A stretch of DNA of 36,751 nt from assembly GCA_030374735.1 (NCBI GenBank), contig JASCIV010000158.1:1-36751 (forward strand). The letters run 5' to 3'. Under the pieces are notes generated by a model. It saw only the letters and a program-made list of their open reading frames with translations. It was not told where the DNA came from and did no database searches. This stretch comes from Gracilaria caudata (Eukaryota; Rhodophyta; Florideophyceae; Gracilariales; Gracilariaceae). The translations under genes and the position numbers were made by a program. Positions 18,667 through 28,009 of this stretch are shown here, piece by piece. Position 1 is the first letter of the stretch. Every line of letters begins with the position of its first letter.

Positions 18667-19167
18667 CTACACCTGACCCTCAGAATGCTTTCCATAATAG
18701 CCAACCGTTCTCATACCGTTCACGAGCTGCTTGCCGAATACAATATACCATGCCATATGTCTGAAGTATTTCATCATAACAACTTGAAGCTCCTTCTCCT
18801 CAACAACCTTGTGTACAGCAGCATTCATATGTTCCAGCCAGCGCTCCGCAGCTCGACCATCCACAGCATAAGGACCATGCCTTCCAAGAATGGCCGTGTG
18901 ACCTTTGCGCTCTTTATAAAGAGACGGCCCGCCAAATTCCTGCGCCAAAAACTCACGCTGATTCCTCATCGCCGCTTCGCGCGTTGTGTTAGCAAATAAA
19001 CGACGAAACCACTCTTCATCTTCGTAGACGTTGGCGTAGAATGCTTGTGACAGAGCACATATTCTGTCCCAACCTAACTTTTGATACAGATTCGCTGCGC
19101 GAGCTTCTTCGACGGCGCTGTACGGAACGCCGCTTTGTTCTGTTGCTTGCTGACGCAGTTTCTGCAT
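18667..19167 (-). CDS. Truncated haemoglobin, group II (TrHbO type)
   Basis: The product has 166 residues. The 2-on-2 globin core runs from about 20 to 145. Visible landmarks are the B-helix Tyr (QAFYANVY, about Y44), the CD-region LFANTT, EFGGPSLY, the proximal-His signature GRHGPYAV (H97) and the G-helix Trp in RWLEHM (W110). RHxPY/F followed by W marks group II. The N-terminal 20 residues are a short extension, not an obvious transit peptide. Such globins bind O2, NO or peroxide and are found in bacteria, plants and algae. Single exon. No haem-partner domain is fused to it. Confidence 0.9.
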   Translation of the reverse strand: MQKLRQQATEQSGVPYSAVEEARAANLYQKLGWDRICALSQAFYANVYEDEEWFRRLFANTTREAAMRNQREFLAQEFGGPSLYKERKGHTAILGRHGPYAVDGRAAERWLEHMNAAVHKVVEEKELQVVMMKYFRHMAWYIVFGKQLVNGMRTVGYYGKHSEGQV

Positions 19168-19559
19168 TTGGTAACCCTTTACCTTTGTGAGGCGCCGAGG
19201 TAAAAGTGACTCGGAGAGTATGAGACAGTTGTGAACTTGGACAGAAACTGGCGAGGTGTGAGTTGCGAAACAAAGGTCAGCTATTGCGTAATTTGCGGCG
19301 GAGAAAATTCAGCGGATGAATAAATTGGCTTGTATGACACAACTAATTGCTAATTGCGCGAGATAGAGCACGGGAGGCGAAAGAGAGCCAAAGTATTGTT
19401 GAGCCAAACTGCTACAACGTTAACTTGTCTTCATGAAGGCAACTGTCTACAATCGAGATACCCTTGCATTTGTTCAAGCGCAACCCGCTGCGGAGCGGTC
19501 AAATGATTCCCAACAACAAAAGATATAGGGATCAAGTTGAATCCAGTTGTACGCAACAG
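19168..19559. other. Haemoglobin promoter region
   Basis: This 392-bp gap between the haemoglobin start and the stop of the next minus-strand gene is AT-richer than its surroundings. No clear TATA or CCAAT box was found and no gene is supported. Confidence 0.4.
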
Positions 19560-20030
19560 CTATAAAGGCAGAGCGCTCCCAAACGACACAGAAGTGGTCT
19601 GCAACCAGTGCAAGAGCAACGCCACAACATAAAGCGGAACAGCCGCAGACAGCGAAAACAGAATCCACGCCCTCACAGTCGGCTCGCCCGTGTCACGGTC
19701 CACGAGAGGAATTCCAGTGAGTAAAGACAGTGACATGAACTGCTGACAAATGTCGGCCCATTGGCTTTCCTTCTGTCCCAACATTTGCATACGTTCTCTC
19801 AACATGGCCATGTCAGCATCCACCTTCCCAGTATGCTGAATTGAAATGAACTCGCTCTCCACGGCATGAAGATCTCGCTCCTCCCGCCACGACAAATCCC
19901 GCGGGTGCAGTGTCATAGCGGCGGTGCGCGGACGCGCGCGCCGCTCGCAGCGCAGCGCGCTTCGAACGCGCGAGCCAGACACGGGCACGGTCTGCGTGAA
20001 GGCGGCTTGACGAGCGCAAAATGTGTTCAT
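19560..20030 (-). CDS. Small single-pass membrane protein, possibly plastid-targeted
   Basis: The product has 156 residues from the ATG at 20030. Residues 1-40 are rich in Arg, Ala, Ser and Thr with almost no acidic residues, like an organellar transit peptide. A soluble part (about 44-118) contains SWREERDLHAVESEFISI and an acidic/Gln-rich helix. One hydrophobic segment (about 121-143, AWILFSLSAAVPLYVVALLL) lies close to the C-terminus. The family is not recognised. It shares a 498-bp divergent promoter with the rhomboid-like gene. Confidence 0.7.
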   Translation of the reverse strand: MNTFCARQAAFTQTVPVSGSRVRSALRCERRARPRTAAMTLHPRDLSWREERDLHAVESEFISIQHTGKVDADMAMLRERMQMLGQKESQWADICQQFMSLSLLTGIPLVDRDTGEPTVRAWILFSLSAAVPLYVVALLLHWLQTTSVSFGSALPL

Positions 20031-20528
20031 GGTGAGTCAATACTTGTCTGTCAAGACTAGTCTCGGACCAGAGCAACGACGAGCTCGTCTCTTCTCTCCT
20101 GGCTCCGGGCACGAGGACGAACGCTTTCAAGCGCCTTCGAGGCGGCCACCAGGTGCAGCGACAACAAATCGGCGCGCTAGCCAGTCGGCTACGTTGGAAA
20201 AGCTTGCGCGCGCACTGATTGGGCGCGCTCAGATTTTGCCCTCCACGGCGGGGCAACCGACGAAAAGGCGCCAATCACAACACGTGCGATCGTAAACAAT
20301 CGCAAAGATCAGCGCGGAGCGGTGCACGCAGCGCTTTCTGTAAGCCAGGTTGTGTAAGGCCCGCCCTCCATGTGCGCCGCGCGCGGCGCGATCACATTGT
20401 GATCATCGCATGTTGTGCGAGGCAGCGCCTGTTCGCTTTTCTCGACGGCACGCTATCCAACCTTTACTGCCGTGGTAGGATAAGGCAGCGTTGCGCTTCG
20501 TCTGCGATGCGCGTCGCTTGTTAGCGCC
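20031..20528. promoter_or_regulatory. Divergent promoter with opposed CCAAT boxes
   Basis: The 498-bp region between two divergent genes contains TGATTGG (attgg at 20218-20222) and CCAATCA (20271-20275), one CCAAT box in each orientation about 50 bp apart. CCAATCA-type motifs fit NF-Y. The flanks are GC-rich with GCGCGC runs. Confidence 0.55.
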
Positions 20529-21647
20529 ATGGGCTTTGTGCGTCGCGCGGTGCTTGCGATCGTGGTGCTGTGGGTGTTGGTTGCCACCAATCCATCAGCC
20601 TCATCCACCTCCAGTTTTCCCGCTTTCATTCGCAGCCTCGTGCCCTCACCCACTCGTCCTCACCGAAGATGCGTCGATGGTTCATTTCCGCTTTGCATCC
20701 AATCCAGACGCGCCCATCCAGAGCTCTCTGTCGCGCTGGAGATGCTCTTCGCTCCGCATCGTCTCGAGCCTGCGTTGCTGCGCGATCTGGAGTTTGAGAC
20801 CATTGATTACGCCATTTTCACCGTCGCGCGATCGCAGCCTTTTCCCACCATGGATAATCCGGGCATAGCTTTCATAGGTATTCTTAACCTGTGGTTACCG
20901 CTGCCTCACCCTGCGCACTTCACGGGATCGATTGAGCTGCCTAATGTCATTCGCTTCTTTCGATCTCATGTGCGTCGTATGCGACGTGCTGCGCTGTCTT
21001 ATCAACACGGTCGTTCATTTGAGGCCTTTCGAGAGCGCTCCTTACCGGATCGTCCGTGGGAATGGCTCATTGCTTTCTTTTCTATTGTTGGCGTCATGTG
21101 GTACATGATTCCAAGTCGAGCAAAGAATCACTTCACCCTCACCTGGCAGAATCTTCGAGAGAAGCGTCACTGGTGGTGTATGATCTTTTTCCACCTTTCT
21201 CATGGCGGTTCTCTTCTCCGCCTCTTCAGAACCATCGTGTCTCTCAATTACCTTGCTCCGCTTCTTGTTTCGAATCGCATCGTTACGTTGTCCGGACTGT
21301 ACGGCGTTGTGCTTACATCCTCAGCCACCTCAACGGCGTTGGCGATGCTCGTTTTGACTCGTCGTTCCATTTTTGCCGCACAATACATCACGCCAAGCAC
21401 ACCTTTGGAGATTAATGGAGGTGGCGCATGTGTATATGCTTTATTGGTAGCTGCTTGTCTTTCGCCTTCTTGTAACGAGCCATTACCAGGAGGCGCGCGC
21501 CCCTTCGAGCTGCTCATGCTTAATGTTTTGTTTGACTCCTTCTTCCTCGCCGGCAAGAAACGCATTGCCGACTACATTGCTCACACCGGCGCTTCTTTGG
21601 GTGCGTGGCTGTTCTGCTCCATTAACATGTCAACTACAGGTACATAG
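20529..21647 (+). CDS. Rhomboid-like membrane protein lacking the catalytic serine
   Basis: The product has 372 residues. A hydrophobic N-terminus (about 5-20) may be a signal or targeting sequence. Multiple membrane segments lie between about 177 and 365. HWWCMIFFHLSHGGSLLRLF (214-233) resembles the rhomboid TM2 region, where HxSH/HGGxxHL is common. NGGGACVYALLVA (296-308) aligns with the GxSGAxYAL motif, but the serine position is Gly. The TM6 His appears kept in AHTGASLGAW (H352). It is therefore probably an inactive rhomboid relative. The family call rests on these short matches only. It converges on the next gene with 192 bp between stops. Confidence 0.6.
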   Translation: MGFVRRAVLAIVVLWVLVATNPSASSTSSFPAFIRSLVPSPTRPHRRCVDGSFPLCIQSRRAHPELSVALEMLFAPHRLEPALLRDLEFETIDYAIFTVARSQPFPTMDNPGIAFIGILNLWLPLPHPAHFTGSIELPNVIRFFRSHVRRMRRAALSYQHGRSFEAFRERSLPDRPWEWLIAFFSIVGVMWYMIPSRAKNHFTLTWQNLREKRHWWCMIFFHLSHGGSLLRLFRTIVSLNYLAPLLVSNRIVTLSGLYGVVLTSSATSTALAMLVLTRRSIFAAQYITPSTPLEINGGGACVYALLVAACLSPSCNEPLPGGARPFELLMLNVLFDSFFLAGKKRIADYIAHTGASLGAWLFCSINMSTTGT

Positions 21648-21839
21648 CTTGCCGTTACGCACACCATTCAGTGCGAAAAATACGACTCGCATACTGCATT
21701 TTGTTTTTACATCGCTTTCACAATCTCGCACTCACGAACCTCACATTACCATGCCTACTCTTAACCTGACTCTGTCGAACTGCCTCTTCTCTTAAGAACT
21801 GGTTACTCAATGTAACAAATCGTCGTACTTTACAAAATA

Positions 21840-22736
21840 CTAATCATCATGGGCTTCATATCGGATTCCTCCGATCGCGTTGAGACCCATGTTCATGGTT
21901 ATCGCAATTACGCCCCCAATGACTCCATACACGAGGCCAATTACAATTGGAATGAGAAACACCGTCGTAATGTGTAGATTGGGGCTGAAGCTTGTCCTTA
22001 TCCCAGCCATTGAACCGTGAGTTCGGATGGCAACTATAGGATTCTCCTGGTTCATAAAGTTGAACACCCATTCATACAAGAGCCGTGTCAGGCCGTGATT
22101 CTTCAACACGGGATCTGCGAAGAATTGCACTGTTGAAGTGAACGTCTCATTATTCAAAGCGCGTGCTAGAGTAGCTCCAATTGCAAGCGAGATCACAAAC
22201 CACAGCCACAGAGAGGATAGAAATGCGCTTCCTATCCCGAAAAGCATGGCCATGGAGGATATGCTGACACGTCGCAATACCAGCCTTCGTCGTCGCATGG
22301 TATGTTGAACGTATATGGCATACTGCATCGGTTGGAAAATCGTTTCAGCAACATGTGTTGCGTATTCGCGTGCGAGCGCCGCTGATACAGGGAAGGTATT
22401 GATGAGCTCCGTGTAGTATGCTTCGTTCTCTGTGTTGTCGCCACTTCCACGGATTAACATGTCGTATATGACGGTTGCAATGCGGGCATTTGTCTGAATC
22501 GATTGCTCTGATACTTCTTCATGTATGTCAGTTGCTGGTAAATTCGGCGGTGGGGAATCGGGTGAGTTAGCGGAACCGTGTGTAGCGTCATTGGAAGCAG
22601 AGGAAGCTGCTGTATCGGCAGCATCGGGTTGCGCATTTCCTGTCGCCTCGCTTGATTGTTCATCAGACTGCTGGGATTGTTCGACATCAGTTTCCGCTTC
22701 GGGCCGTATGTTTGTAGCATCTCCTTGGTTCTCCAT
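21840..22736 (-). CDS. Unknown membrane protein with acidic disordered N-terminus
   Basis: The product has 298 residues. Residues 1-80 are acidic and rich in Ser, Gln, Ala and Pro, probably disordered and cytosolic. A folded part (about 80-155) contains TNARIATVIYDMLIRGS and ends in a basic patch (RRRRLVLRR). A long hydrophobic region (about 160-192) and a second one (about 257-281, TVFLIPIVIGLVYGVIGG) follow. The family is not recognised. The start at 22736 is the first ATG in the frame. No intron is needed. Confidence 0.75.
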   Translation of the reverse strand: MENQGDATNIRPEAETDVEQSQQSDEQSSEATGNAQPDAADTAASSASNDATHGSANSPDSPPPNLPATDIHEEVSEQSIQTNARIATVIYDMLIRGSGDNTENEAYYTELINTFPVSAALAREYATHVAETIFQPMQYAIYVQHTMRRRRLVLRRVSISSMAMLFGIGSAFLSSLWLWFVISLAIGATLARALNNETFTSTVQFFADPVLKNHGLTRLLYEWVFNFMNQENPIVAIRTHGSMAGIRTSFSPNLHITTVFLIPIVIGLVYGVIGGVIAITMNMGLNAIGGIRYEAHDD

Positions 22737-24122
22737 GAGTGGGCTCGAACCTTTCGTTTGTGCTCAAAAATGTTCTTCAAGGAGGTAGATTTTAAGAAGC
22801 GCAGCTCAAGTGGATAATGAGATGCAGATGAAATGAACTTGACGCATTGAAAGACGCGTCAAGTCTGAAACTGTGTTCGTTAACCGGATTGCTCCGTATT
22901 GCGCGCTTGTGTGCGGGTGGTTAAGGTCGACAGATTGGAGAAGCCATTTCACAAAAGTTTGGGTTCGCACGTCGATGACTCGCTGATAAAGGTGCGAGTC
23001 CTGCTGAAGGGATTGCAATGCGCAGGGCCGTGGTTCGCATGATGAGCATGAACGCCTGTTTTCTATGCGTCACCGTGGACCTGAAAAGGTCGCGTTGAGC
23101 AAGGCAAATTCATGACGTGTGTCTCAACCAGGAGCATTTCGTGGGGCGTGAACGAAGCGTGTTGCGATGTAACGCTCTCAGAAAGGTTTTGTTGCTGTAT
23201 CGTGTAATACGTGAGCCACTGCATGACTGGTCTCCAATAAAGATGCATTTGCCGCGTTATATCTTTGGAACGGGCCTAATCCCGCCTACTAGAATGCACA
23301 TGCATCTTTGCCAGAGTGGCGTTTGCTGGGTCGGCCGCTGCAATGCTTCTCATCTGCCTTTATCACGAACGCTGCGTGTACCGTCGTACTAGCCCTGCCA
23401 TACTAGACAGCTCTGTAGAGGGTAGATTGCTCCCCTTGGTAAGAACCTGAAAGCATTATCTCTCAAGCTTGTGCGTCAGAAAGTTTGTATCTCCTCCACA
23501 TTGTTCGTGCTCTCCCCTCTAAACGTTCGAAGAGGTAGAGAACTCGTTTCTTCCTGAGTGCAGGTAATGTAGGATTATTATTCGAAATGACCCCTCACCA
23601 TAATGCGTAATGCAGACCAAGCGAACGTTGTGTTTACATCAAGAACACTTAAACGAGAACCGCATTAGGTGCCAATAGGCGAGTGCTCTTTTAGGAGTTT
23701 CATATTTGTATTGTTAGTGCAGATTGCAAGTTTGCAGTCCCTCAAAAGCGTATTGGTTCCAACCTTGTGCTGCATTTCAAGCACTCTAAGAAGTCTATCT
23801 ACGGCAGGGGGATGTGTTTGTAAGAGCATCTTTATTCCGCTCCTCCGGGTCTCTAGCAACCAGCGCTCTGCGTGTACGAGCTTTTTCCTCTCCATCAGCA
23901 TCATGCGAAGCAAACATCACAGCTCTCTTTCGCATGCAGGCCAAAGCAAAAAAATTCAAAGGCCGTTTATTACAGTAGAGCTGGCCAACAAAACACTCGC
24001 GGCAATTCTTCGCCTCACAATGATCGGTGAATACTAAAGCAGTTGATCCTCGAACTCAAGAGATCTCTTGATCATTTAAGCAGGTGAACCGATCCTGCTA
24101 GTTGACTTTTGGAGTTAGCGCC
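22737..24122. other. 1.4-kb region between two divergent genes, one weak small ORF
   Basis: Short frames occur on both strands. Only the minus-strand ORF at 23665-23904 looks worth listing. A minus-strand frame at 22806-23018 has plausible codons but no ATG. The BOLA promoter must lie near 24122. No RNA gene was found: the GGTTCGAGCCC at about 22740 (minus) does not form a T-arm. Confidence 0.4.
23665..23904 (-). CDS. Possible small basic protein or terminal exon
   Basis: An ATG-started frame of 79 residues begins MMLMERKKLVHAERWLLETR and is amphipathic and basic. It has coding-like third positions and ends before a T-rich stretch. It could be a small protein or the last exon of a longer gene whose upstream exons were not found. 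The opposite strand also has an open frame here. Not recognised. Confidence 0.3.
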   Translation of the reverse strand: MMLMERKKLVHAERWLLETRRSGIKMLLQTHPPAVDRLLRVLEMQHKVGTNTLLRDCKLAICTNNTNMKLLKEHSPIGT

Positions 24123-24425
24123 ATGGCGGCTGTCGTGCGCCATGGTCCAATCTATGCGAGAATAATCCAGAAACTGACTGCGGCTCTTCGTCCAGTCTCG
24201 CTTCAACTGAAAGATGAGTCTCACCTCCATGCCGGTCATAGGGAGAGCCCCGGTCTACCCGAAACTCATTTTGATTTGGAAGTAGTGTCCGAAGTCTTTG
24301 AAGGAATGTCGCTGATACAACGCCAAAGGAAGATATACTCCATTCTCTCCGAAGAGCTTAATGACAGGGTTCACGCTCTTTCAATGAAGACAAATGCACC
24401 TTCAGAGTGTCCTACTTCATCATGA
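24123..24425 (+). CDS. BolA-like protein
   Basis: The product has 100 residues from the ATG at 24123 (sequence context GCCATGGCG). The BolA fold spans most of it: IYARIIQKLTAALRPVSLQL, then DESHLHAGH (the family's SHxHAGH loop) and the C-terminal helix with MSLIQRQRKIYSILSEEL. BolA proteins pair with monothiol CGFS glutaredoxins and handle [2Fe-2S] clusters in cytosol, mitochondria or plastids. There is no long targeting extension. HAGH resembles the BOLA1 group. Its stop codon is 4 nt from the SPO11 stop on the other strand, so the 3' UTRs must overlap. Confidence 0.9.
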   Translation: MAAVVRHGPIYARIIQKLTAALRPVSLQLKDESHLHAGHRESPGLPETHFDLEVVSEVFEGMSLIQRQRKIYSILSEELNDRVHALSMKTNAPSECPTSS

Positions 24426-24429
24426 GGTG

Positions 24430-25939
24430 TCAAAGGTAATCACCGTGAAGTATGCATTCCAGAACGAAGTCTTGCAGGAAATCTGTTCCGGAGGAATGTC
24501 CATAAAGCCATTGTAACTCGTATTTGCCGAGCAGCTTCATGGCATCTATTTCGCGAACGTAATTATCATTTTCGCGAAAGTCTTTATGATTGCGTTGCAG
24601 TCCTTTGATTATGGCGAGGTCTCTTTCAGTTAGTGCTTCACCACAAAGGCCGATGTAAGAGTGTTTTGATATATGACATGATCGAAGCCCGAGCCAGCGC
24701 AAGTTGCACACTGCACGAAAAGTGGTAAGGAGCTTGCTTAAAAACCACAACAAGGGAATAGTTTTGAAGACAGCTTACCAAACTGGGAGCCCTCTACACA
24801 TGACCTTGCACTACCATAACGATAGCACTGTAACAAACATGCACCATGAGGGTTAAAATCTGCTAGTCCAAGCACTGGAATTCTGGCCTGTTGGTTAGTA
24901 TGAAGTTACAAGATGTGTTCAGCTGCTCTACGTAAATGCGTTACACAGTGGTTGTTAAGCCCGGGAGAATACGATTTCTTTTTGCTTACCGAAGCCTCGA
25001 TGCCAAGAGTGAAGTCATTGCTCTTGTAGCAACAGAAGGATATCCTTTCCCACAGACCAATATGCACGGAAGTTTGTCGTATATCCTATCCTGCACAAGT
25101 CTTGTAAAAATGCCAAACTTCTCGATCACTGAAGCACGTTAGGGTCATTGTCAATAACAATTTCAGTGCACCGAGGGTCCAAACTAATCGCACAGCTTCT
25201 TTTGCTTAGGAGTTCAAGTCGTACCTAGTATGTAGCTCGCCGACGCAGCAACTACGACTGACATAGCTTCCGAAACATCACCTGGAATTGGCCAGCCATT
25301 CTGAAGAAAGGAGCTCCCTGCCGTAGTTAGTAACTTCGTACAACAAAATACCATGGGGAAGAAGATTGACGCTGTTCAAGAGGACGCACATACAGGTCCG
25401 ACATGTTCGCAATCAATTTTATAAGACGAACCCGACAAGGCAACACAGAGCTTTCCTGCAAGAACTCCGCGGGTGGCAGCCCCAATGTGGAGGGCATATC
25501 TTGGCGCCCCAAGCAACGCAGAGACATCAAGGATCATCTTGTTCAACTGTGCCTGCGAGTCGAACGACGAAATAAGCATATAGAACAGTTCTCGTTGAGA
25601 AATTTTCCTTCCGCTGAGCAGCAATCTCTGAACAGCGACTAATACCTGCAACATGCGCGAAACAGATACTGCAGTTCGATTGCTAAACTTGCGAATGGTT
25701 TTCTTCTCTCCGAACAGAAGTGCGCCAGCTTCCTCGTCATACACGCAGTTAGCGTATGTTGTGTTCATCATTTTGAAGACGCCATCGCTTCTACCGGTCA
25801 TGAGATCGTAAGCGAAATTCAGTGCAAGAGATTCAATCTTGTCCAATATCACAGCCGGGTGTTCTTCATGTCTGGCATGAAGCGGTGCGAGCCCGGCAGC
25901 TGCAAGAAACGAATTTTGACGCTGTGCTATTCGATTCAT
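24430..25939 (-). CDS. SPO11: Meiotic DNA double-strand-break protein Spo11, five exons
   Basis: Exons on the minus strand are 25394-25939, 25225-25300, 24990-25128, 24779-24882 and 24430-24710, giving 381 residues. The introns (93, 96, 107 and 68 nt) have GT-AG ends and the phases agree. The winged-helix domain has SVSRMLQVLVAVQRLL and the catalytic-tyrosine motif QRELFY (Y120; usually RDIYY). The Toprim domain has YILVIEK (E210), CILVCGKGYP, then LADFNPHG (D262, N264) and YRYGS. NLRWLGLR and the C-terminal LQWLY follow as in Spo11/Top6A. Asn at the second position of the Asp motif is, as I recall, also seen in some plant SPO11 proteins. It cuts DNA to start meiotic recombination. Its presence implies a sexual cycle. 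Confidence 0.93.
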
Positions 25940-26078
25940 GACTATCGAGAACCAGCCCGCAACTCAAGACGTACGCCAAGCCCATGGACTCATATCGCCG
26001 ACGGAAAAGGAACCGAAGGGAAAAGAAAAGATAGCAAGAGGTGTGGTTTCGTTTTCGTTTCAATTTACATTTGGACTT

Positions 26079-27539
26079 CTACGACTGTGCCCGAGTTGGT
26101 TCATGTGATGATCTATGAATTCCAACAGACTCATTTCCTTCCAAGTCCTCTTCCCTCACCAGCACAAACTGACCGTCGTTCTTTGCATACTCCGGAATAC
26201 GCGCCCTTAAAGCCTTATCTATGAGAGCATTGTTTTCAGATATACGACGAGCAGTATATTGGCGCATTGCAACGCATACATGTTTTGTAATAAGCGAGAC
26301 CTGTTCCTTGACTATACCTTCGGCACTCAACTGGTTACGAAGATTTGACTCAATCAATCTCTTGAATTGTTTGAGATTTGTCTCAAGAGCATCAACCTTC
26401 GACGTCAACTCACTACATGACGTGTTGGTTGACCCTGTATCATCTGAGTTCGGCGGAAGGTTTTTCTTTATCTCCCTTACTGTACAATGCAAAGATGAAA
26501 CAGTCTTGGTAATATCATCGAGCCCCGCACGAATACCTTCTTCAAACGCACTGCTAAGAGCAACAGAATCTTCAGCCTGTTTGGACACCTCGCTGACCTG
26601 CACTTCCACCCTCTTAACCTTAGAACGTACAGTAGCCAAACTCTCGGTGGCGGCCTCCACACTTCGTCGTAGTTGTTCAACATCTGGAGTTGACGAAGAG
26701 GTATCGGCAACAATAGAGGCCAACCGGTCAGAGATGGCTTTAGAAGTCTGCTCATATTGCCGCATTTTGGAAGCATATTTCTCGAGTTCAGTCGAGACGT
26801 GTGTACGAAACTTGAAAAGGTCTGAAGTGAGCTGACGAGAACGAGAAGTAAGATGAGCAATATCAGAGTCGTGGCTTCCTAATCTGTGCACAGATTCTTG
26901 CGTAGATTTCAATTGATCCTTGACAGCAGCAAAGCGAGCCTCAAAACGGTTCTCCAGATGCGAAGTAGCGTCGGAAATTTGCTTTGCAAGATTGGAGGTA
27001 GTAGACTCAAATTGCTGTTGATGGGTGTGAGCCGCGGTTTGATTGAGTCGCAAATGTTGCTCTAGCGAGTCCATTCGGTTTTGCAAAGAGGCAATGTCAT
27101 CGTCACGTTGTTGCAAACGCGACTTGAGGGCGACCACTAGGTCAAGCAATTCATTCTCGCGCTGCGTCAGAGGTTGAGAAGACTCATCTTCAGTTCCGTT
27201 TTCAGAATTCGAAGAAGACGCAGTAAGCTGTGAGGTAGAGGTGGCAGCCGGTGGAGCGGCACCCAAGGCACGTTCCACAGCAGACTGAACGGCAGTGTCA
27301 AGCGCAGCGGCAAGCACGGAGGAAGGGTCGACAGTCGTTTGTTTTTCCCTCACGACGCGTGGAGTGGGAGATTGCATGGGCGCAGGTTGCCATATTGAAG
27401 GAATCCAAGGCGGTAACGAAGGTCCGGTGGTAGAGACTAATGGCGGACTGACATGCGCCTCCTGCACGGACTGGCGGTCGATTCCGGAGCTATGTCGAGC
27501 ACCGGAGACATAACTGGACGGACGACGACCTCCTGCCAT
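26079..27539 (-). CDS. Long coiled-coil protein of unknown function
   Basis: The product has 486 residues. The first 115 are Pro/Ser/Thr-rich and probably disordered. From about 125 to 430 the sequence is almost continuous predicted coiled coil, with heptad-like stretches such as ENELLDLVVALKSRLQQRDD and LQNRMDSLEQHLRLNQ and few prolines. The C-terminal 55 residues (around ARRISENNALIDKALRARIP) are less regular. No motor, kinase or DNA-binding motif is seen. It lies head-to-tail upstream of SPO11 with 139 bp between. A link to meiotic chromosome axes or to cytoskeleton is possible, but only position suggests it. Confidence 0.8.
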   Translation of the reverse strand: MAGGRRPSSYVSGARHSSGIDRQSVQEAHVSPPLVSTTGPSLPPWIPSIWQPAPMQSPTPRVVREKQTTVDPSSVLAAALDTAVQSAVERALGAAPPAATSTSQLTASSSNSENGTEDESSQPLTQRENELLDLVVALKSRLQQRDDDIASLQNRMDSLEQHLRLNQTAAHTHQQQFESTTSNLAKQISDATSHLENRFEARFAAVKDQLKSTQESVHRLGSHDSDIAHLTSRSRQLTSDLFKFRTHVSTELEKYASKMRQYEQTSKAISDRLASIVADTSSSTPDVEQLRRSVEAATESLATVRSKVKRVEVQVSEVSKQAEDSVALSSAFEEGIRAGLDDITKTVSSLHCTVREIKKNLPPNSDDTGSTNTSCSELTSKVDALETNLKQFKRLIESNLRNQLSAEGIVKEQVSLITKHVCVAMRQYTARRISENNALIDKALRARIPEYAKNDGQFVLVREEDLEGNESVGIHRSSHEPTRAQS

Positions 27540-28009
27540 GGTGGACGACGCGGCGGACGGGTCGCAACGAGCAGTCGGAGGAGGGGATGCGGCGGGACGG
27601 TGTCAGAGGACTGGAGGGAGGTGAAGGACGACCAACAATTTGTTTCAAGCAAAACAAACGAGCGTCGCCAATCGCCAAGCGCGCAAACCAACTTGCGGAA
27701 GATGTGTGCGGTGGTGACGGTGTGACAAGACAAAACGTGTACCACGTGTGGGGGTTGGGCGTTCGGCACTGTCAGCCGCGCAGGAGTATTCGAAATCGGC
27801 AAAGCGGCATTGCGCATTGTGCAGATTTGAATCTTCACCTTCAAACAGTTTTACAGAAACAACAAACTTCATTGGTCGGGCGACCGCCTCATCTCCGAGC
27901 GCATCACGTACTACAACCGCTCCGCTGTTGGCGAACATTGGCCCAGTCCATTCCCCTTTTTCCACCACGCCCGCGCCCGCACTCGCTCCAGTAAAAACAT
28001 ACAACCTCA
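27540..28009. other. Upstream region of the coiled-coil gene
   Basis: This 470-bp gap is the promoter and leader of the coiled-coil gene. CCAATCG lies near 27668. Open frames run on both strands (for example minus 27645-28076) but neither has a supported start or domain, so I treat them as shadows. Confidence 0.4.

Noticed and set aside
22725..22770. GGTTCGAGCCC on the minus strand, matching a tRNA B box
   Set aside because: The flanking bases do not form a five-pair T stem, no A box or acceptor stem is found, and the site overlaps the start of a protein gene.
23669..24037. Plus-strand 122-codon frame
   Set aside because: It is the complement of the minus-strand small ORF and has no recognised domain. 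At most one of the two is real.
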